A stretch of DNA of 64,000 nucleotides from an uncultured Methylibium sp. (GTDB lineage: Bacteria > Pseudomonadota > Gammaproteobacteria > Burkholderiales > Burkholderiaceae_C), in assembly GCF_902826655.1 (NCBI RefSeq), contig NZ_CADEFR010000003.1:1-64000 (forward strand), given 5' to 3'. The notes beneath the pieces are model-generated. The model was not told the origin of the DNA. It worked only from the letters and a program-made list of their open reading frames with translations, and made no database searches. Positions 1 to 7,412 of the stretch are shown here, piece after piece; positions within the stretch are counted from its first letter, which is position 1; each line of letters opens with the position of its first letter. A program made the position numbers and the translations under genes.

Positions 1-384
1 ACGTCACCCTGGACGGCTGCGTCGACCACCAGGAAGGAATCGCCGACGACGAGACTCACGCCTTCTTCACCCGCCTCATGGACGAGGGTGGGGCGATGCT
101 GTGGGGTCGCGTCACCTACGAGATGATGGAGAGCCACTGGCCGGCGGTCGCCCGCGGCGACGCTAAGGCACCGCCGGCGCTGCGCGAGTGGACGGTCAAG
201 CTGGAGGCCAAGCCGAAGTACGTGGTGTCCTCGACGCGCAAGGACTTCCCGTGGACCAACAGCCACCACATCGCTGGCAAGCCTGTACGAGAGCGAGTTG
301 CGCCGCACGCGACGGCTCGAGTTGATCTCGGCGAAGTCGCTCCGCAGCGGCGCGGTCGCCATGCACTACCGGCGCGCTCGTTGA
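1..384 (+). pseudogene. Decayed dihydrofolate-reductase-family (RibD C-terminal-like) gene, cut by the window edge
   Basis: The 5' part lies outside the window. Frame 3 from base 3 reads a typical DHFR/RibD-C segment (VTLDGCVDH, LWGRVTYEMM, YVVSSTRKDFPW) up to about base 282. The family C-terminus (LYESELRRTRRLELISAKS and a terminal MHYRRAR, stop 382-384) then continues in frame 1. The middle of the domain, which normally links SSTR to the C-terminal strand, is missing, so this looks like an internal deletion with frame change rather than a single-base error. The intact family includes NADPH-dependent reductases of unknown substrate. Probably non-functional. Confidence 0.7.
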
Positions 385-399
385 ACCGGAGGTCGCGTC

Positions 400-792
400 A
401 TGCCCCACACCCCTGATGAGAACCGCAAGAACGCGATGGCGTTCTATGACCTCATGTTCAATCAGTGCAGGCCGCGCGAGGCGGTCGAACGCTATGTCGG
501 CGCAAGCTACACGCAGCACAACCCTCACGTCGCCGACGGCAAGGCGGCCTTCATCGAGTACTTCGAGCGCATGGCGAAGGACTACCCGGGCAAGCAGGTG
601 TTCTTCAAGCGGTCGGTGGCAGAAGGGCCTCTGGTCGTCCTGCACTGCCAGCAGCTGTGGCCCACCGACCCAAACAAGGACTGGGCGGGCATCGACATCT
701 TTCGCTTCGACGACGACGGCAAGATCGTCGAGCACTGGGACGTGCTGCAGGTCGTCCCCAGCGAATCCAGGCACTCGAACACGATGTTCTAG
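400..792 (+). CDS. SnoaL-like / nuclear transport factor 2 fold protein
   Basis: This 130-residue soluble protein has the SnoaL-like layout: N-terminal helices ([13 protein letters not shown]), [12 protein letters not shown] in the first third, and the characteristic end [18 protein letters not shown]. Proteins with this pattern are cone-shaped alpha+beta barrels annotated as predicted aldol-condensation or ester-cyclase-like enzymes, but the substrate is unknown. The ATG follows CGGAGGTCGCGTC, a good ribosome site, and lies 15 bases after the broken DHFR-like gene. It stands alone among unrelated short genes. Family assignment is solid; reaction is not. Confidence 0.8.
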   Translation: MPHTPDENRKNAMAFYDLMFNQCRPREAVERYVGASYTQHNPHVADGKAAFIEYFERMAKDYPGKQVFFKRSVAEGPLVVLHCQQLWPTDPNKDWAGIDIFRFDDDGKIVEHWDVLQVVPSESRHSNTMF

Positions 793-933
793 CAGGGCAA
801 GGCGGTGACGTGCGACCCTTCCTTCCAGCAGACCCGCCCAGGCCACGCCGGCCGTGCTCGATCACGCCGCGGGTCGCTGGACCGCGGCCTGCGGATCGAG
901 CAGGTTTGCGACTCGTTCTGATGCGGTAAGCCG

Positions 934-1242
934 ATGAGCAAGACCGCCAATCCGCCGACGCGCGTGTTCTCGACAGGCGTCGTGCTGTCGCTCGCCGCGT
1001 CCGCGTTCTTCTTCTGGCTCTGGGTCGACCTCTACCTCCGCGTCGACTTCAACGAGCTCGGGCGGCACTACGACGCCGAGGCCCAGGTCGTGGTCACCGA
1101 CTCGGCGTTCGTCTGGGGCCTGCCGGCGATCGGCTTCCTGTTGCTCGCGGCCGCGCAGATCGCCGTCCGCCTGCGCCGACGCAGGGCAGATGCAGCGTCG
1201 CAGACGACGCCCCCGCCGCCGATGGAGACGCGACCGGGCTGA
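934..1242 (+). CDS. Small membrane protein, unknown function
   Basis: The 102-residue product has two hydrophobic helices (about residues 13-33, VVLSLAASAFFFWLWVDLYL, and 58-76, VWGLPAIGFLLLAAAQIAV) separated by a polar segment rich in charged residues. A basic and proline-rich tail (RLRRRR, PPPPME) follows the second helix. Such a shape fits a two-pass inner-membrane protein with a periplasmic loop. I recognise no family. The frame keeps high GC at third positions, which supports it as a real gene. No neighbour suggests a role. Confidence 0.55.
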   Translation: MSKTANPPTRVFSTGVVLSLAASAFFFWLWVDLYLRVDFNELGRHYDAEAQVVVTDSAFVWGLPAIGFLLLAAAQIAVRLRRRRADAASQTTPPPPMETRPG

Positions 1243-1399
1243 GCGCCGGTCCTTGCCGACCAGGCTCTCGCGGCAAGGCGAGAAGGAGGGGGTTCCTGGG
1301 GCGCCATCGAGGCCGTAGCATCGGTGCCGAAGCGGCCCGACGGGCCACACGGTCGAGGCGCCGCCTCCTGTCTATGGGTCTTGGTAGGAGGAACGTCCC

Positions 1400-1789
1400 A
1401 TGCAATGCCCCAGCTGCCAGTCGAGCGATACGCTGAAGTGCGAGGCGGCCTATGAGCAAGGGAAGAGCACCGCCACCGTACGTGCCAACGACGGGACCAC
1501 GGGCACCGTCACGACGGTGTCGAGCTTCGCGCAGCGTGCAGCGCCTCCTTCGCCCTGGCTGAAGGAGACGGGCGGCACGGCAGCAGCGGTCGGTGTCGCC
1601 TACCTCGTGATCGACGGGATCTCGGCGATGCGGGGCTCCACGGCGCTGGCGGTCCTCGGATGGATAACGGTCGCCTTCGGTTTGCTGTTCGTCTGGCGAC
1701 TCGTGGCCCTGCCGAAGTACTTTCGCAAGCACAGCGAGTGGGAGCGCCAGTGGATCTGCCGGCGCTGCAACAAGGTCTTCGGTCCCTGA
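1400..1789 (+). CDS. Zinc-ribbon membrane protein, unknown function
   Basis: The 129-residue product starts with a CPSC pair (Cys3/Cys6) and ends with a CRRC pair (Cys120/Cys123), so the two halves of a zinc ribbon sit at opposite ends of the chain. Between them are two hydrophobic segments (about 60-78 and 82-104) predicted to cross the membrane, which would bring both cysteine pairs to the cytoplasmic face. The ATG follows TAGGAGGAACGTCCC, a strong ribosome site. No precise family recognised; zinc binding is inferred from the cysteine spacing. Confidence 0.6.
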   Translation: MQCPSCQSSDTLKCEAAYEQGKSTATVRANDGTTGTVTTVSSFAQRAAPPSPWLKETGGTAAAVGVAYLVIDGISAMRGSTALAVLGWITVAFGLLFVWRLVALPKYFRKHSEWERQWICRRCNKVFGP

Positions 1790-1814
1790 AGTCGTTCGCG
1801 GTGCGGCCTGCGGA

Positions 1815-1914
1815 CGCCCTCCGTGCCCATGCATCGCCGACGCGCCGCTGGCTGCCGTTGCACGCGTACGCCGATCTCGACGAGGCCCGCGCGGCGCTCG
1901 CGCATCAGCAGTGA
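1815..1914 (+). pseudogene. Fragment of a GNAT acetyltransferase gene, related to the intact gene at 5129
   Basis: Bases 1849-1901 nearly repeat bases 5228-5280 inside the intact GNAT gene; the shared protein piece is WLPLHAYADLDEARAAL here and WLPSHVYADLDEARAAL there. The fragment ends in a stop at 1912-1914 and lacks the acetyl-CoA-binding half. No start codon with a ribosome site precedes it. It is best read as the leftover of a duplicated or recombined copy. It overlaps the start region of the next gene only if that gene uses an upstream start. Confidence 0.65.
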
Positions 1915-1955
1915 CGCGAGGAGAGTTTCAACAGCCTGTTAGGCCGCACATCAAC

Positions 1956-2486
1956 ATGTTGCAGACCCTACCCGATCTCCTGGAAGAGTTTTGCCGGCGG
2001 CTCACCAGCGGTACCTTCGATGCCTACCTGCCTCGTCCTATCCCGCACGACCTGGACGCTTTCGTTCAGACCATCGTGCGCTCCTACCAGGAGTCCGAAG
2101 CTGACGAACAGGCGCTGATCGCTTGCCTTCCCGATCAAGGAGCTTCCATCCTTCTGGGGTTCGCGGAACGACAGGCTGCGCTCGCCGTGCGCACGAAGCG
2201 GCCCTCGGCGCTTGCAGAGGCCGCTGTTGCCGTGGGGCTCGCTGCAGCGGCTCGAGACAACGACCGAGAGGGGATGCTTGTCATGCCAGTCGTCTGGCAC
2301 GCTGCGGCCCTACTTGGGGTACACCAGCAGCACCTGTTCAGGTCAGCAGCCGGCAAGGTCGCTGGTCCCGGTTCGCGCGCGTTGTCGGCCTTCGTCGAGC
2401 GCAAGCCAGAGGACCAGACCCTGGAGTGCATGGGATATCGGGAAGGGTCTGACAAGGATGGCTTTCGCTTCGTTCGCACTTGGTAG
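1956..2486 (+). CDS. Hypothetical protein
   Basis: The 176-residue soluble protein is mostly helical, with no signal peptide or membrane segment. I chose the ATG at 1956 (MLQTLPDLLEEF) because the longer frame from 1911 overlaps the GNAT remnant and has no better ribosome site. The C-terminal half (VERKPEDQTLECMGYREGSDKDGFRFVRTW) is more polar. I recognise no family. Base composition is less GC-extreme than in the housekeeping genes further on, consistent with recent acquisition. Confidence 0.5.
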   Translation: MLQTLPDLLEEFCRRLTSGTFDAYLPRPIPHDLDAFVQTIVRSYQESEADEQALIACLPDQGASILLGFAERQAALAVRTKRPSALAEAAVAVGLAAAARDNDREGMLVMPVVWHAAALLGVHQQHLFRSAAGKVAGPGSRALSAFVERKPEDQTLECMGYREGSDKDGFRFVRTW

Positions 2487-2561
2487 TGCGACCTCAGGCA
2501 ACGCTGATCAATTGACCACCCCGGCACGCTGCATGCATGCTGCCGGGAACCAACCCCTCCC

Positions 2562-2650
2562 TACCTCCGGCTGCTCGCCGGTCTCGTCCGGCCGTTTCCG
2601 AACTTCGACTTCGGCTTCATCAAGCCGGTGCGGCAGCCAGTGGCCTTGTC
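2562..2650 (+). pseudogene. Possible remnant of a class I methyltransferase gene
   Basis: Reading from 2562, the translation contains RLLAGLVRPFPNFDFGFIKP, which resembles the N-terminal helix that precedes the SAM-binding motif in a group of class I methyltransferases. The SAM motif itself does not follow in any frame: the sequence runs into the 3' end of the minus-strand YCII gene. There is no start or ribosome site. The call rests on one short stretch from memory of the family, so it is tentative. Confidence 0.3.
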
Positions 2651-2705
2651 GTGGTTCGTGCGGGCCGGCACCGCCAGGCCCCAGTCCAGGCTTCGTCAGG
2701 TTCGA

Positions 2706-3047
2706 TCAGGACTCCGGGTCGAACATGATCTCGCGAACCTCCTGCGCGCACCGACAGCTTTTCGCGATTCGGGCCGCCCAGGCGAGCGCGTCCTCTCGGG
2801 AAGGCACCTCGATGATCGAGAACCCGCCCACAACCGCCTTCCTCTCCGGCACCGGGCCGTCCGAAACGGTCCCGTCCGTTGCAACGATGGCCGCCTGCTG
2901 GCGGAGGACCCCGCCGCCGAAGATCCAGACCCCCGCCGCCTTTGCCTCGCGAACCACCGCGTGGGAAGCTTCGCCAACCGCCGGCAAGTCCGCTTCGGCA
3001 ATGTGGTTCATGGAGCCGTCGTCGAACGAGATCAGGTACCGGGGCAT
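2706..3047 (-). CDS. YCII/DGPF-domain protein
   Basis: The 113-residue protein has the YCII-type alpha-beta fold: MPRYLISFDDGSM at the start, a central TDGTVSDGPVPERKAVVGGF (the DGP(F) motif) and a C-terminal DALAWAARIAKSC. The ATG at 3047 was chosen over an upstream one because AAGGAG lies 7 bases before it. YCII proteins carry a conserved His/Asp pair and are often encoded with ECF sigma factors; this one stands apart from the sigma-factor block at 7413-10161. Biochemical role unknown. Confidence 0.8.
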   Translation of the reverse strand: MPRYLISFDDGSMNHIAEADLPAVGEASHAVVREAKAAGVWIFGGGVLRQQAAIVATDGTVSDGPVPERKAVVGGFSIIEVPSREDALAWAARIAKSCRCAQEVREIMFDPES

Positions 3048-3211
3048 CGCATCGCTCCTTCGACCGGGTGTCGGGCCCAGAATGGTCACTCTTCATTCTT
3101 GCCCAAGGCAGCCACAGCAGTCACTGGTCACGCGCTTGCGGCGCGGGCGCACCCCTGCGTCACCACGGTTCTCGAACGTCGACCTTGTCCGGTACACCCG
3201 GCCTCTATATC

Positions 3212-4255
3212 GTGCTTGAGCTTCTGAAGTCCTGGATGCCTTCCCTGAAGGATCGATCGGCCGACGGGACCGACGCGGCTGCGGCGGCGCCGGCCGAGAT
3301 CGACGCGCCAGGCGCGGCACCCTTCGATCTGGCGGCGTCACTCGCTGAAGCCGACGGGTTTCCTGTGCTGGATTGGGACGCGGTGCAACGCTGGATCGAG
3401 AGCGTGCCGGGCGAATCGGCCAAGGCCGAAGCCTGGTCTTCGTGCGAACGTGCATGGCTGGGGCATCTGTGCCTGGCCTTGGGCGACGCTTACCGTTTGC
3501 GGTCGCAAGGTTCCGCCATCCTGGTCTCGGCGCAGCCTGCCAACGTGGCCGAAGCAACGCTGGCTTTCGTCAACAAGACGGCGCAGCGAGTCATGCGGCT
3601 GCTGGATGGAGTCGCTACCACGCCCGCGTGGGGGCACGACATCCTGATCGTCTTCGAGGAAGACGAGTCCTACTACCGGTACGTGTCGCACTACTACCCG
3701 GAGAGTGGGGAGTTCGCCGGCAGCAGCGGCATGTACATCAACAAGGGCTGCGGCCACTTCGTCACTGTCCAGGCGGATCTGCGCTCTGTGGAGCCGGTCA
3801 TCGCGCATGAACTGACGCATGCTTGCCTGATTCACTTGCCGATCCCGGCGTGGCTCAACGAGGGCCTGGCGGTCAACACCGAGTCGAGGCTCTGCCCTCC
3901 GCCGCAAGCGCCCGCGAATCCACGGCAGCTGCATGCTCGTCATCGCAAGTTCTGGGGGCCGGAAGAGATCCAGGAGTTCTGGTCGGGCAAGTCCTTCCTC
4001 CGCAACGACGAAGGCAACGAGCTGTCCTACGACCTGGCGCGGCTCCTTGTGTCCCAGTTTTCGGCCGACTGGGACCGGTTCCGCCGGTTCGCCCTGGCCG
4101 CCGACCTGGCAGATGCCGCAGCCTGGTCCGCGAGGGAAAACCTGGACGTCGATCTGGGCATTGCCGTTTGCGCTGTCCTCGAGCGAGAGCCAGACTCGGC
4201 ATGGGCGCCACGGCCTGAGGTTTGGCACGGCGAGCCCGAGCGCGGCGCCTTCTGA
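3212..4255 (+). CDS. Putative zinc metallopeptidase-like protein with a HELTH motif
   Basis: The 347-residue product contains VIAHELTHACLIHLPIPAWLNEGLA, the HExxH plus downstream glutamate (WLNEG) layout of gluzincin or MA-like peptidases. His and Glu of HELTH would bind zinc and activate water, and the Glu of NEG would be the third ligand. No signal peptide is seen, so a cytoplasmic role is likely. The start is uncertain: GTG 3212 gives MLELLKSWMPSLKD, and ATG 3236 is also possible; neither has a clear ribosome site. The N-terminal third is Ala-rich and unrecognised. Substrate unknown. Confidence 0.65.
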   Translation: MLELLKSWMPSLKDRSADGTDAAAAAPAEIDAPGAAPFDLAASLAEADGFPVLDWDAVQRWIESVPGESAKAEAWSSCERAWLGHLCLALGDAYRLRSQGSAILVSAQPANVAEATLAFVNKTAQRVMRLLDGVATTPAWGHDILIVFEEDESYYRYVSHYYPESGEFAGSSGMYINKGCGHFVTVQADLRSVEPVIAHELTHACLIHLPIPAWLNEGLAVNTESRLCPPPQAPANPRQLHARHRKFWGPEEIQEFWSGKSFLRNDEGNELSYDLARLLVSQFSADWDRFRRFALAADLADAAAWSARENLDVDLGIAVCAVLEREPDSAWAPRPEVWHGEPERGAF

Positions 4256-4308
4256 CGATGCCGGTACACCACGACACTGTGACGGCGTGAAGCCCGACGC
4301 CGGCATCG
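4256..4308. repeat. 9-bp perfect inverted repeat directly after the metallopeptidase stop codon
   Basis: CGATGCCGG (4256-4264) pairs exactly with CCGGCATCG (4300-4308), with 35 bases between. The first arm begins on the base after the stop codon. The long loop and lack of a T-run make a classical terminator unlikely. It could be a recombination scar or a weak RNA structure. Confidence 0.45.
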
Positions 4309-4358
4309 ACGTGAGCAAGCCTCACTTGGCCCCACACCAACCGACTCCTGGAGCCCCC

Positions 4359-4742
4359 ATGCTCAACACCACCGCCGCGTTCGTCGGGATCATGGCCCTG
4401 TTGCACATTCCGCTGACGGTCATGGTCGGCTACCACAGGGCAAGGACCGGCATCCATTTCTTCGATGGCGGAGACGCCGCCCTCCTGCGAAAGATGCGCG
4501 CGCACGGCAACTTCACCGAGAACGTACCCATCGCCTTGCTCGCCCTGGCTGCGGCCGAGGCAACCGGCGCGCCCAGGTGGGTCCTTCTGGTCGGGGGCTG
4601 CGCACTCGTCGCGGGGAGGCTGCTGCATGCCTACGTGGTTGCACGCAAGGGTTGGGGCGACGGCCGAGGGTATGGAATGATCCTCACCCTCTTTGCAATC
4701 GGCTGGCTGGGATGCGTGGCACTGGCGCGCGCGCTGGGGTGA
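4359..4742 (+). CDS. MAPEG-family membrane protein
   Basis: The 127-residue protein has four hydrophobic helices and the MAPEG pattern: HIPLTVMVGYHRARTG near the start, the FTENVPIALLALAAAE helix (the E-N-x-P motif typical of the family) and a final VALARALG helix. MAPEG proteins include glutathione S-transferases and bacterial YecN-like proteins of unknown substrate. The ATG at 4359 fits the family length. It is likely an inner-membrane protein. It is not in an obvious operon. Confidence 0.8.
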   Translation: MLNTTAAFVGIMALLHIPLTVMVGYHRARTGIHFFDGGDAALLRKMRAHGNFTENVPIALLALAAAEATGAPRWVLLVGGCALVAGRLLHAYVVARKGWGDGRGYGMILTLFAIGWLGCVALARALG

Positions 4743-4794
4743 GGCCCGTGCCGTCCGGTGCATCGCGGATGCGCAGCGACGACAGGAGGTTCCC

Positions 4795-5112
4795 ATGGCA
4801 GCACCAGCACCACCCAAGCGGCCGCGCGTGACGGTCGAGAACATCAACGTGCCCGGCTCGACCAGCCAGGTCGACGGCATCAAGTACGAGGCCGCGCGGC
4901 GCGCCCTCCTGAAGGCGCTGCCCGCCAGGAAGCCGGGTCTCACGCAGGCCGAGATGCTGCAGGCCGTGCCGGCCCACCTGCCGGAAGAAGAGTTCCCAGG
5001 CGGCGCCAAGGCGGGGTGGTGGATCAAGTGCGTTCAGCTCGACCTTGAGGCGAAGGGCGTCATCGAGCGGGATCGGACGGCCAAGCCCTTGCGCTGGCAT
5101 CGCCTGAAGTAG
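4795..5112 (+). CDS. DUF6958-family protein
   Basis: The 105-residue soluble protein opens with a Pro-rich stretch and has a conserved core (VENINVPGSTSQVDGIKYEAARRALLKALP, then LTQAEMLQAVPAHLP and GWWIKCVQLDLEAKGVIERD). The latter part looks like a winged-helix module: a helix-turn-helix-sized segment followed by a wing. Proteins with this pattern are listed as DUF6958 with no known role. ACAGGAGGTTCCC precedes the ATG at 4795, a strong ribosome site. The gene is closely followed by two acetyltransferase genes. Confidence 0.7.
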   Translation: MAAPAPPKRPRVTVENINVPGSTSQVDGIKYEAARRALLKALPARKPGLTQAEMLQAVPAHLPEEEFPGGAKAGWWIKCVQLDLEAKGVIERDRTAKPLRWHRLK

Positions 5113-5128
5113 GTGTCTCTGGCGATCC

Positions 5129-5650
5129 ATGAGCCCGATCACCACCCCCTCCCTGCTGCTGCGCCCCTTCGTCCCCGACGACGCGCCGCAGATCCTTGCC
5201 CTGAACGCCGAGCCGTCGACGCGCCAGTGGCTGCCGTCGCACGTGTACGCGGATCTCGACGAGGCCCGGGCCGCGCTGGACTTCCTGATCGCCTGCTATG
5301 CCCGGCCCGGCGATCCGGGCCAGGGGCCCTACGTGCTGGCCGTCGATCACCGCGCATCGGGGCAACTGCTGGGGCATGTGGGCTTCAGTCCGCTGGACGA
5401 CGAGGTGGAGGTCTCGTTCGCCATCGCCGAGGCGGCGCGGGGGCAGGGCTACGGCGTCGAGGCGCTGGTCACCGCCTGCGACGCCATCGGCCGGGCCTAC
5501 GGCCTGCCCTCGCTCCTGGCCGTCACCGCGGCGTCCAACCGGGCCTCTCGCCGCACGCTGGAGCGTGCCGGCTTCGTGCACGAGTGCGACGAGGCGCGGA
5601 CGTTCCAGGGCACGCCGCAGAAGGTGAGCCGCTACCGACGCCCCCGATGA
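5129..5650 (+). CDS. GNAT N-acetyltransferase (RimJ/RimL-like)
   Basis: The 173-residue enzyme belongs to the GNAT branch that includes ribosomal-protein acetyltransferases: LLLRPFVPDDAPQILALN at the start, the acetyl-CoA loop AEAARGQGYGVEAL (R/QxxGxG/A motif) and NRASRRTLERAGFVHE near the end. It should move acetyl from acetyl-CoA to an amine, substrate unknown. Its stop overlaps the start of the AAC(3)-I-like gene (ATGA at 5647-5650), so the two are probably translated together. A broken copy of its N-terminal part lies at 1815-1914. Confidence 0.85.
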   Translation: MSPITTPSLLLRPFVPDDAPQILALNAEPSTRQWLPSHVYADLDEARAALDFLIACYARPGDPGQGPYVLAVDHRASGQLLGHVGFSPLDDEVEVSFAIAEAARGQGYGVEALVTACDAIGRAYGLPSLLAVTAASNRASRRTLERAGFVHECDEARTFQGTPQKVSRYRRPR

Positions 5651-6117
5651 GCGCGCCGTTCGACGTCCGCATCCTTGGAGCGACCGACACGACCACGCTG
5701 CGCGCCATGCCGTCGATGTTCGGCGGCGCCTTCGATGACCGGCCGACCTGCGAGTCGCGCCAGCCCGACGATGCCTACCTGGGCCGGCTGCTTGCAAGCC
5801 CCGGATTCGTGGCCATTGCGGCGCTCGCGGGCACGAATGTGGCCGGCGGGCTGGCCGGCTACGTGCTGCCCAAGTTCGAGCAGGCGCGCTCGGAGTTCTA
5901 CATCTACGACCTGACGGTCGCCGAAGCGCATCGACGCCGGGGCGTCGCGACGGCGCTGATCGAGCGGTTGAAGCGCCACGCCGCCGAGCACGGCGTCGAC
6001 GTCGGCTTCGTCCAGGCCGACCCGGGCGACGATGCGGCGATCGCGCTGTACACCAAGCTCGGCGTGCGCGAGGACGTGCTGCATTTCGACATCGCGCCGG
6101 GCTCCGGCGCGTACTGA
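5647..6117 (+). CDS. AAC(3)-I-like aminoglycoside 3-N-acetyltransferase
   Basis: The 156-residue GNAT protein closely follows AAC(3)-I enzymes from clinical integrons: YLGRLLASPGFVAIAAL, YVLPKFEQARSEFYIYDLTV, the acetyl-CoA motif HRRRGVATALIERLKRHA, FVQADPGDDAAIALYTKLG and the ending VLHFDIAP. Those enzymes acetylate the 3-amino group of gentamicin-type drugs. Here it is chromosomal, coupled to the preceding acetyltransferase through an ATGA overlap, with no integrase or insertion sequence visible. Whether it confers resistance cannot be told from sequence; the natural substrate may be different. Confidence 0.85.
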   Translation: MSAPFDVRILGATDTTTLRAMPSMFGGAFDDRPTCESRQPDDAYLGRLLASPGFVAIAALAGTNVAGGLAGYVLPKFEQARSEFYIYDLTVAEAHRRRGVATALIERLKRHAAEHGVDVGFVQADPGDDAAIALYTKLGVREDVLHFDIAPGSGAY

Positions 6118-6149
6118 AGCCCAAACCCCCTGACTACCCCAAGCATGAC

Positions 6150-6614
6150 ATGCAGCAGTTCCTACCCGCCGAGCTGATGGAACCGCAGTGGCTACTTCTG
6201 CTGTTCGCGACGATGTGGGTCGGCATCACCAGTCTGCTCGCGATGATGAGTGGGTGGTCGAGCCTGGCCGGCCACGTACGCGCTGATGGGCGCGTCGATG
6301 GCCAGCGCTTTCGTTTCGTCTCCGGGTCGATGGGAATGCGCTGGTTCCCGGTCAGCTACGGAGGTTGTCTGTTCGTCACGGTGAACGACGCGGGGTTCGG
6401 GCTCGCCATCTTCTTCCTATTCAGACTGATGAGTCCACCGCTGTTCGTGCCTTGGCGCGAGGTGGAGTCTGTCGAGCTGAGACGCTTCCTCTTCTGGCGC
6501 TTTGTGGTCGTCCGCGTGCGCAATCACTGGACCGCGATTTCGATACGTGGTGCTGCGGGGGATGCCATCCTGTCGGCGCATCGGCGCGCGTGCCCTTCTG
6601 CCGATGCTTCCTGA
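6150..6614 (+). CDS. Membrane-anchored hypothetical protein
   Basis: The 154-residue product has an N-terminal membrane helix (about 13-33, PQWLLLLFATMWVGITSLLA), a polar middle with YGGCLFVTVNDAGFGL, and a second hydrophobic stretch (IFFLFRLMSPPLFVPW) leading into a short beta-rich end (VESVELRRF, FVVVRVRNHW). The pattern of a membrane anchor plus PH-like strands is seen in several uncharacterised bacterial proteins. The start lacks a clear ribosome site. No neighbour suggests a function. Confidence 0.55.
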   Translation: MQQFLPAELMEPQWLLLLFATMWVGITSLLAMMSGWSSLAGHVRADGRVDGQRFRFVSGSMGMRWFPVSYGGCLFVTVNDAGFGLAIFFLFRLMSPPLFVPWREVESVELRRFLFWRFVVVRVRNHWTAISIRGAAGDAILSAHRRACPSADAS

Positions 6615-6628
6615 AGCGGAGGTCTCTC

Positions 6629-6811
6629 ATGGTCGATGCCTCGTCCTGCCCCACATCTGTCGTGACGTCCGTCGCGCTGATGCGGATCGTGCCGGGCCAC
6701 CGGGCAAAGGGACACCTTTCGGTGCGACCGGGTGCGCAACGGTTGACGGAGCAGATCACCGGTTCGGTGCCGATCATGCTGTGCCCACGGCTGGCCGCGC
6801 AGGCGCGCTGA
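6629..6811 (+). CDS. Possible small ORF (60 aa), unknown
   Basis: An ATG at 6629 follows GCGGAGGTCTCTC, a good ribosome site, and opens a 60-codon frame. The product (MVDASSCPTSVV..., ending CPRLAAQAR) has no recognisable domain, signal peptide or membrane segment, and could equally be the remnant of a longer gene. It fills an otherwise empty gap between two genes. Low confidence. Confidence 0.25.
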   Translation: MVDASSCPTSVVTSVALMRIVPGHRAKGHLSVRPGAQRLTEQITGSVPIMLCPRLAAQAR

Positions 6812-6839
6812 GCGGACGGCCCGGCGTGCGATCAGAGCG

Positions 6840-7393
6840 ATGCCCACCTTCTTCGAAACGCCCGCGCGGTTTCGCACCTGGCTTGAGCAACACGGCCGCA
6901 CCGAGCCGGAGCTCGTTGTCGGCTTCTACAAGCGCGGCAGCGGGCGCCCCAGCATGACCTGGTCGGAGTCGGTGGACGAGGCGCTGTGCTTCGGCTGGAT
7001 CGACGGCGTGCGCACGCGCATCGACGACGACGCCTACAAGATCCGCTTCACGCCGCGCAAGCCGACCTCGACCTGGAGCGCCATCAACATCGACAAGGTG
7101 CACGCGCTGCAGGCGGCCGGCCGCATGACGCCGGCCGGGCTGGAGGCCTTGCGCGGCGCAGCGAGGACAAGTCGCGCATCTACGCCTACGAGCAGGCCCG
7201 TCGCGCCGAGCTGGACCCGGCCCAGGAGGCCGAATTCAGGAAGCACCGCAAGGCCTGGAAGTTCTTCGAGGCTCAGCCGCCGGGCTACCGCCACCTGGCC
7301 GCCTGGCACGTGGTGAGCGCCAAGCGGCCCGAGACGCGGCAGGCCCGCCTGGCCCGGCTCATCGAGGCGTCGGCGAGCGGGCTGCGGCTCTAG
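6840..7393 (+). pseudogene. YdeI/OmpD-associated-type protein gene with a -1 frameshift
   Basis: Frame 3 from ATG 6840 encodes the first half of a YdeI-like protein (WSESVDEALCFGWIDGVRTRID, RFTPRKPTSTWSAIN). From about 7150 the family continues in frame 2 (RRSEDKSRIYAYEQARRAEL, KAWKFFEAQPPGYR, ending IEASASGLRL, stop 7391-7393). One missing T in GAGGCCTTGCGCGG at about 7149-7151 would restore EAFARRSEDK, the usual family sequence. The intact protein would have about 184 residues. It is either a real frameshift or a base-calling error. Family function is unclear; it has been linked to bacteriocin or antibiotic tolerance. Confidence 0.75.
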
Positions 7394-7412
7394 CCGGCCG
7401 GCACGGCAGCGC

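Noticed and set aside
1938..1944. GTTAGGC, a match to the attC core GTTRRRY, at a gene boundary in the accessory patch
   Set aside because: A seven-base degenerate match is expected by chance about once per kilobase, and no paired RYYYAAC site with a foldable spacer lies upstream.
1911..1955. Upstream start (GTG/ATG near 1911) for the hypothetical gene at 1956
   Set aside because: It would overlap the GNAT remnant and has no ribosome site better than that before 1956.
2879..3211. N-terminal extension of the HELTH protein up to 2879
   Set aside because: The extension is antisense to the YCII gene and is low-complexity Arg/Pro-rich sequence.
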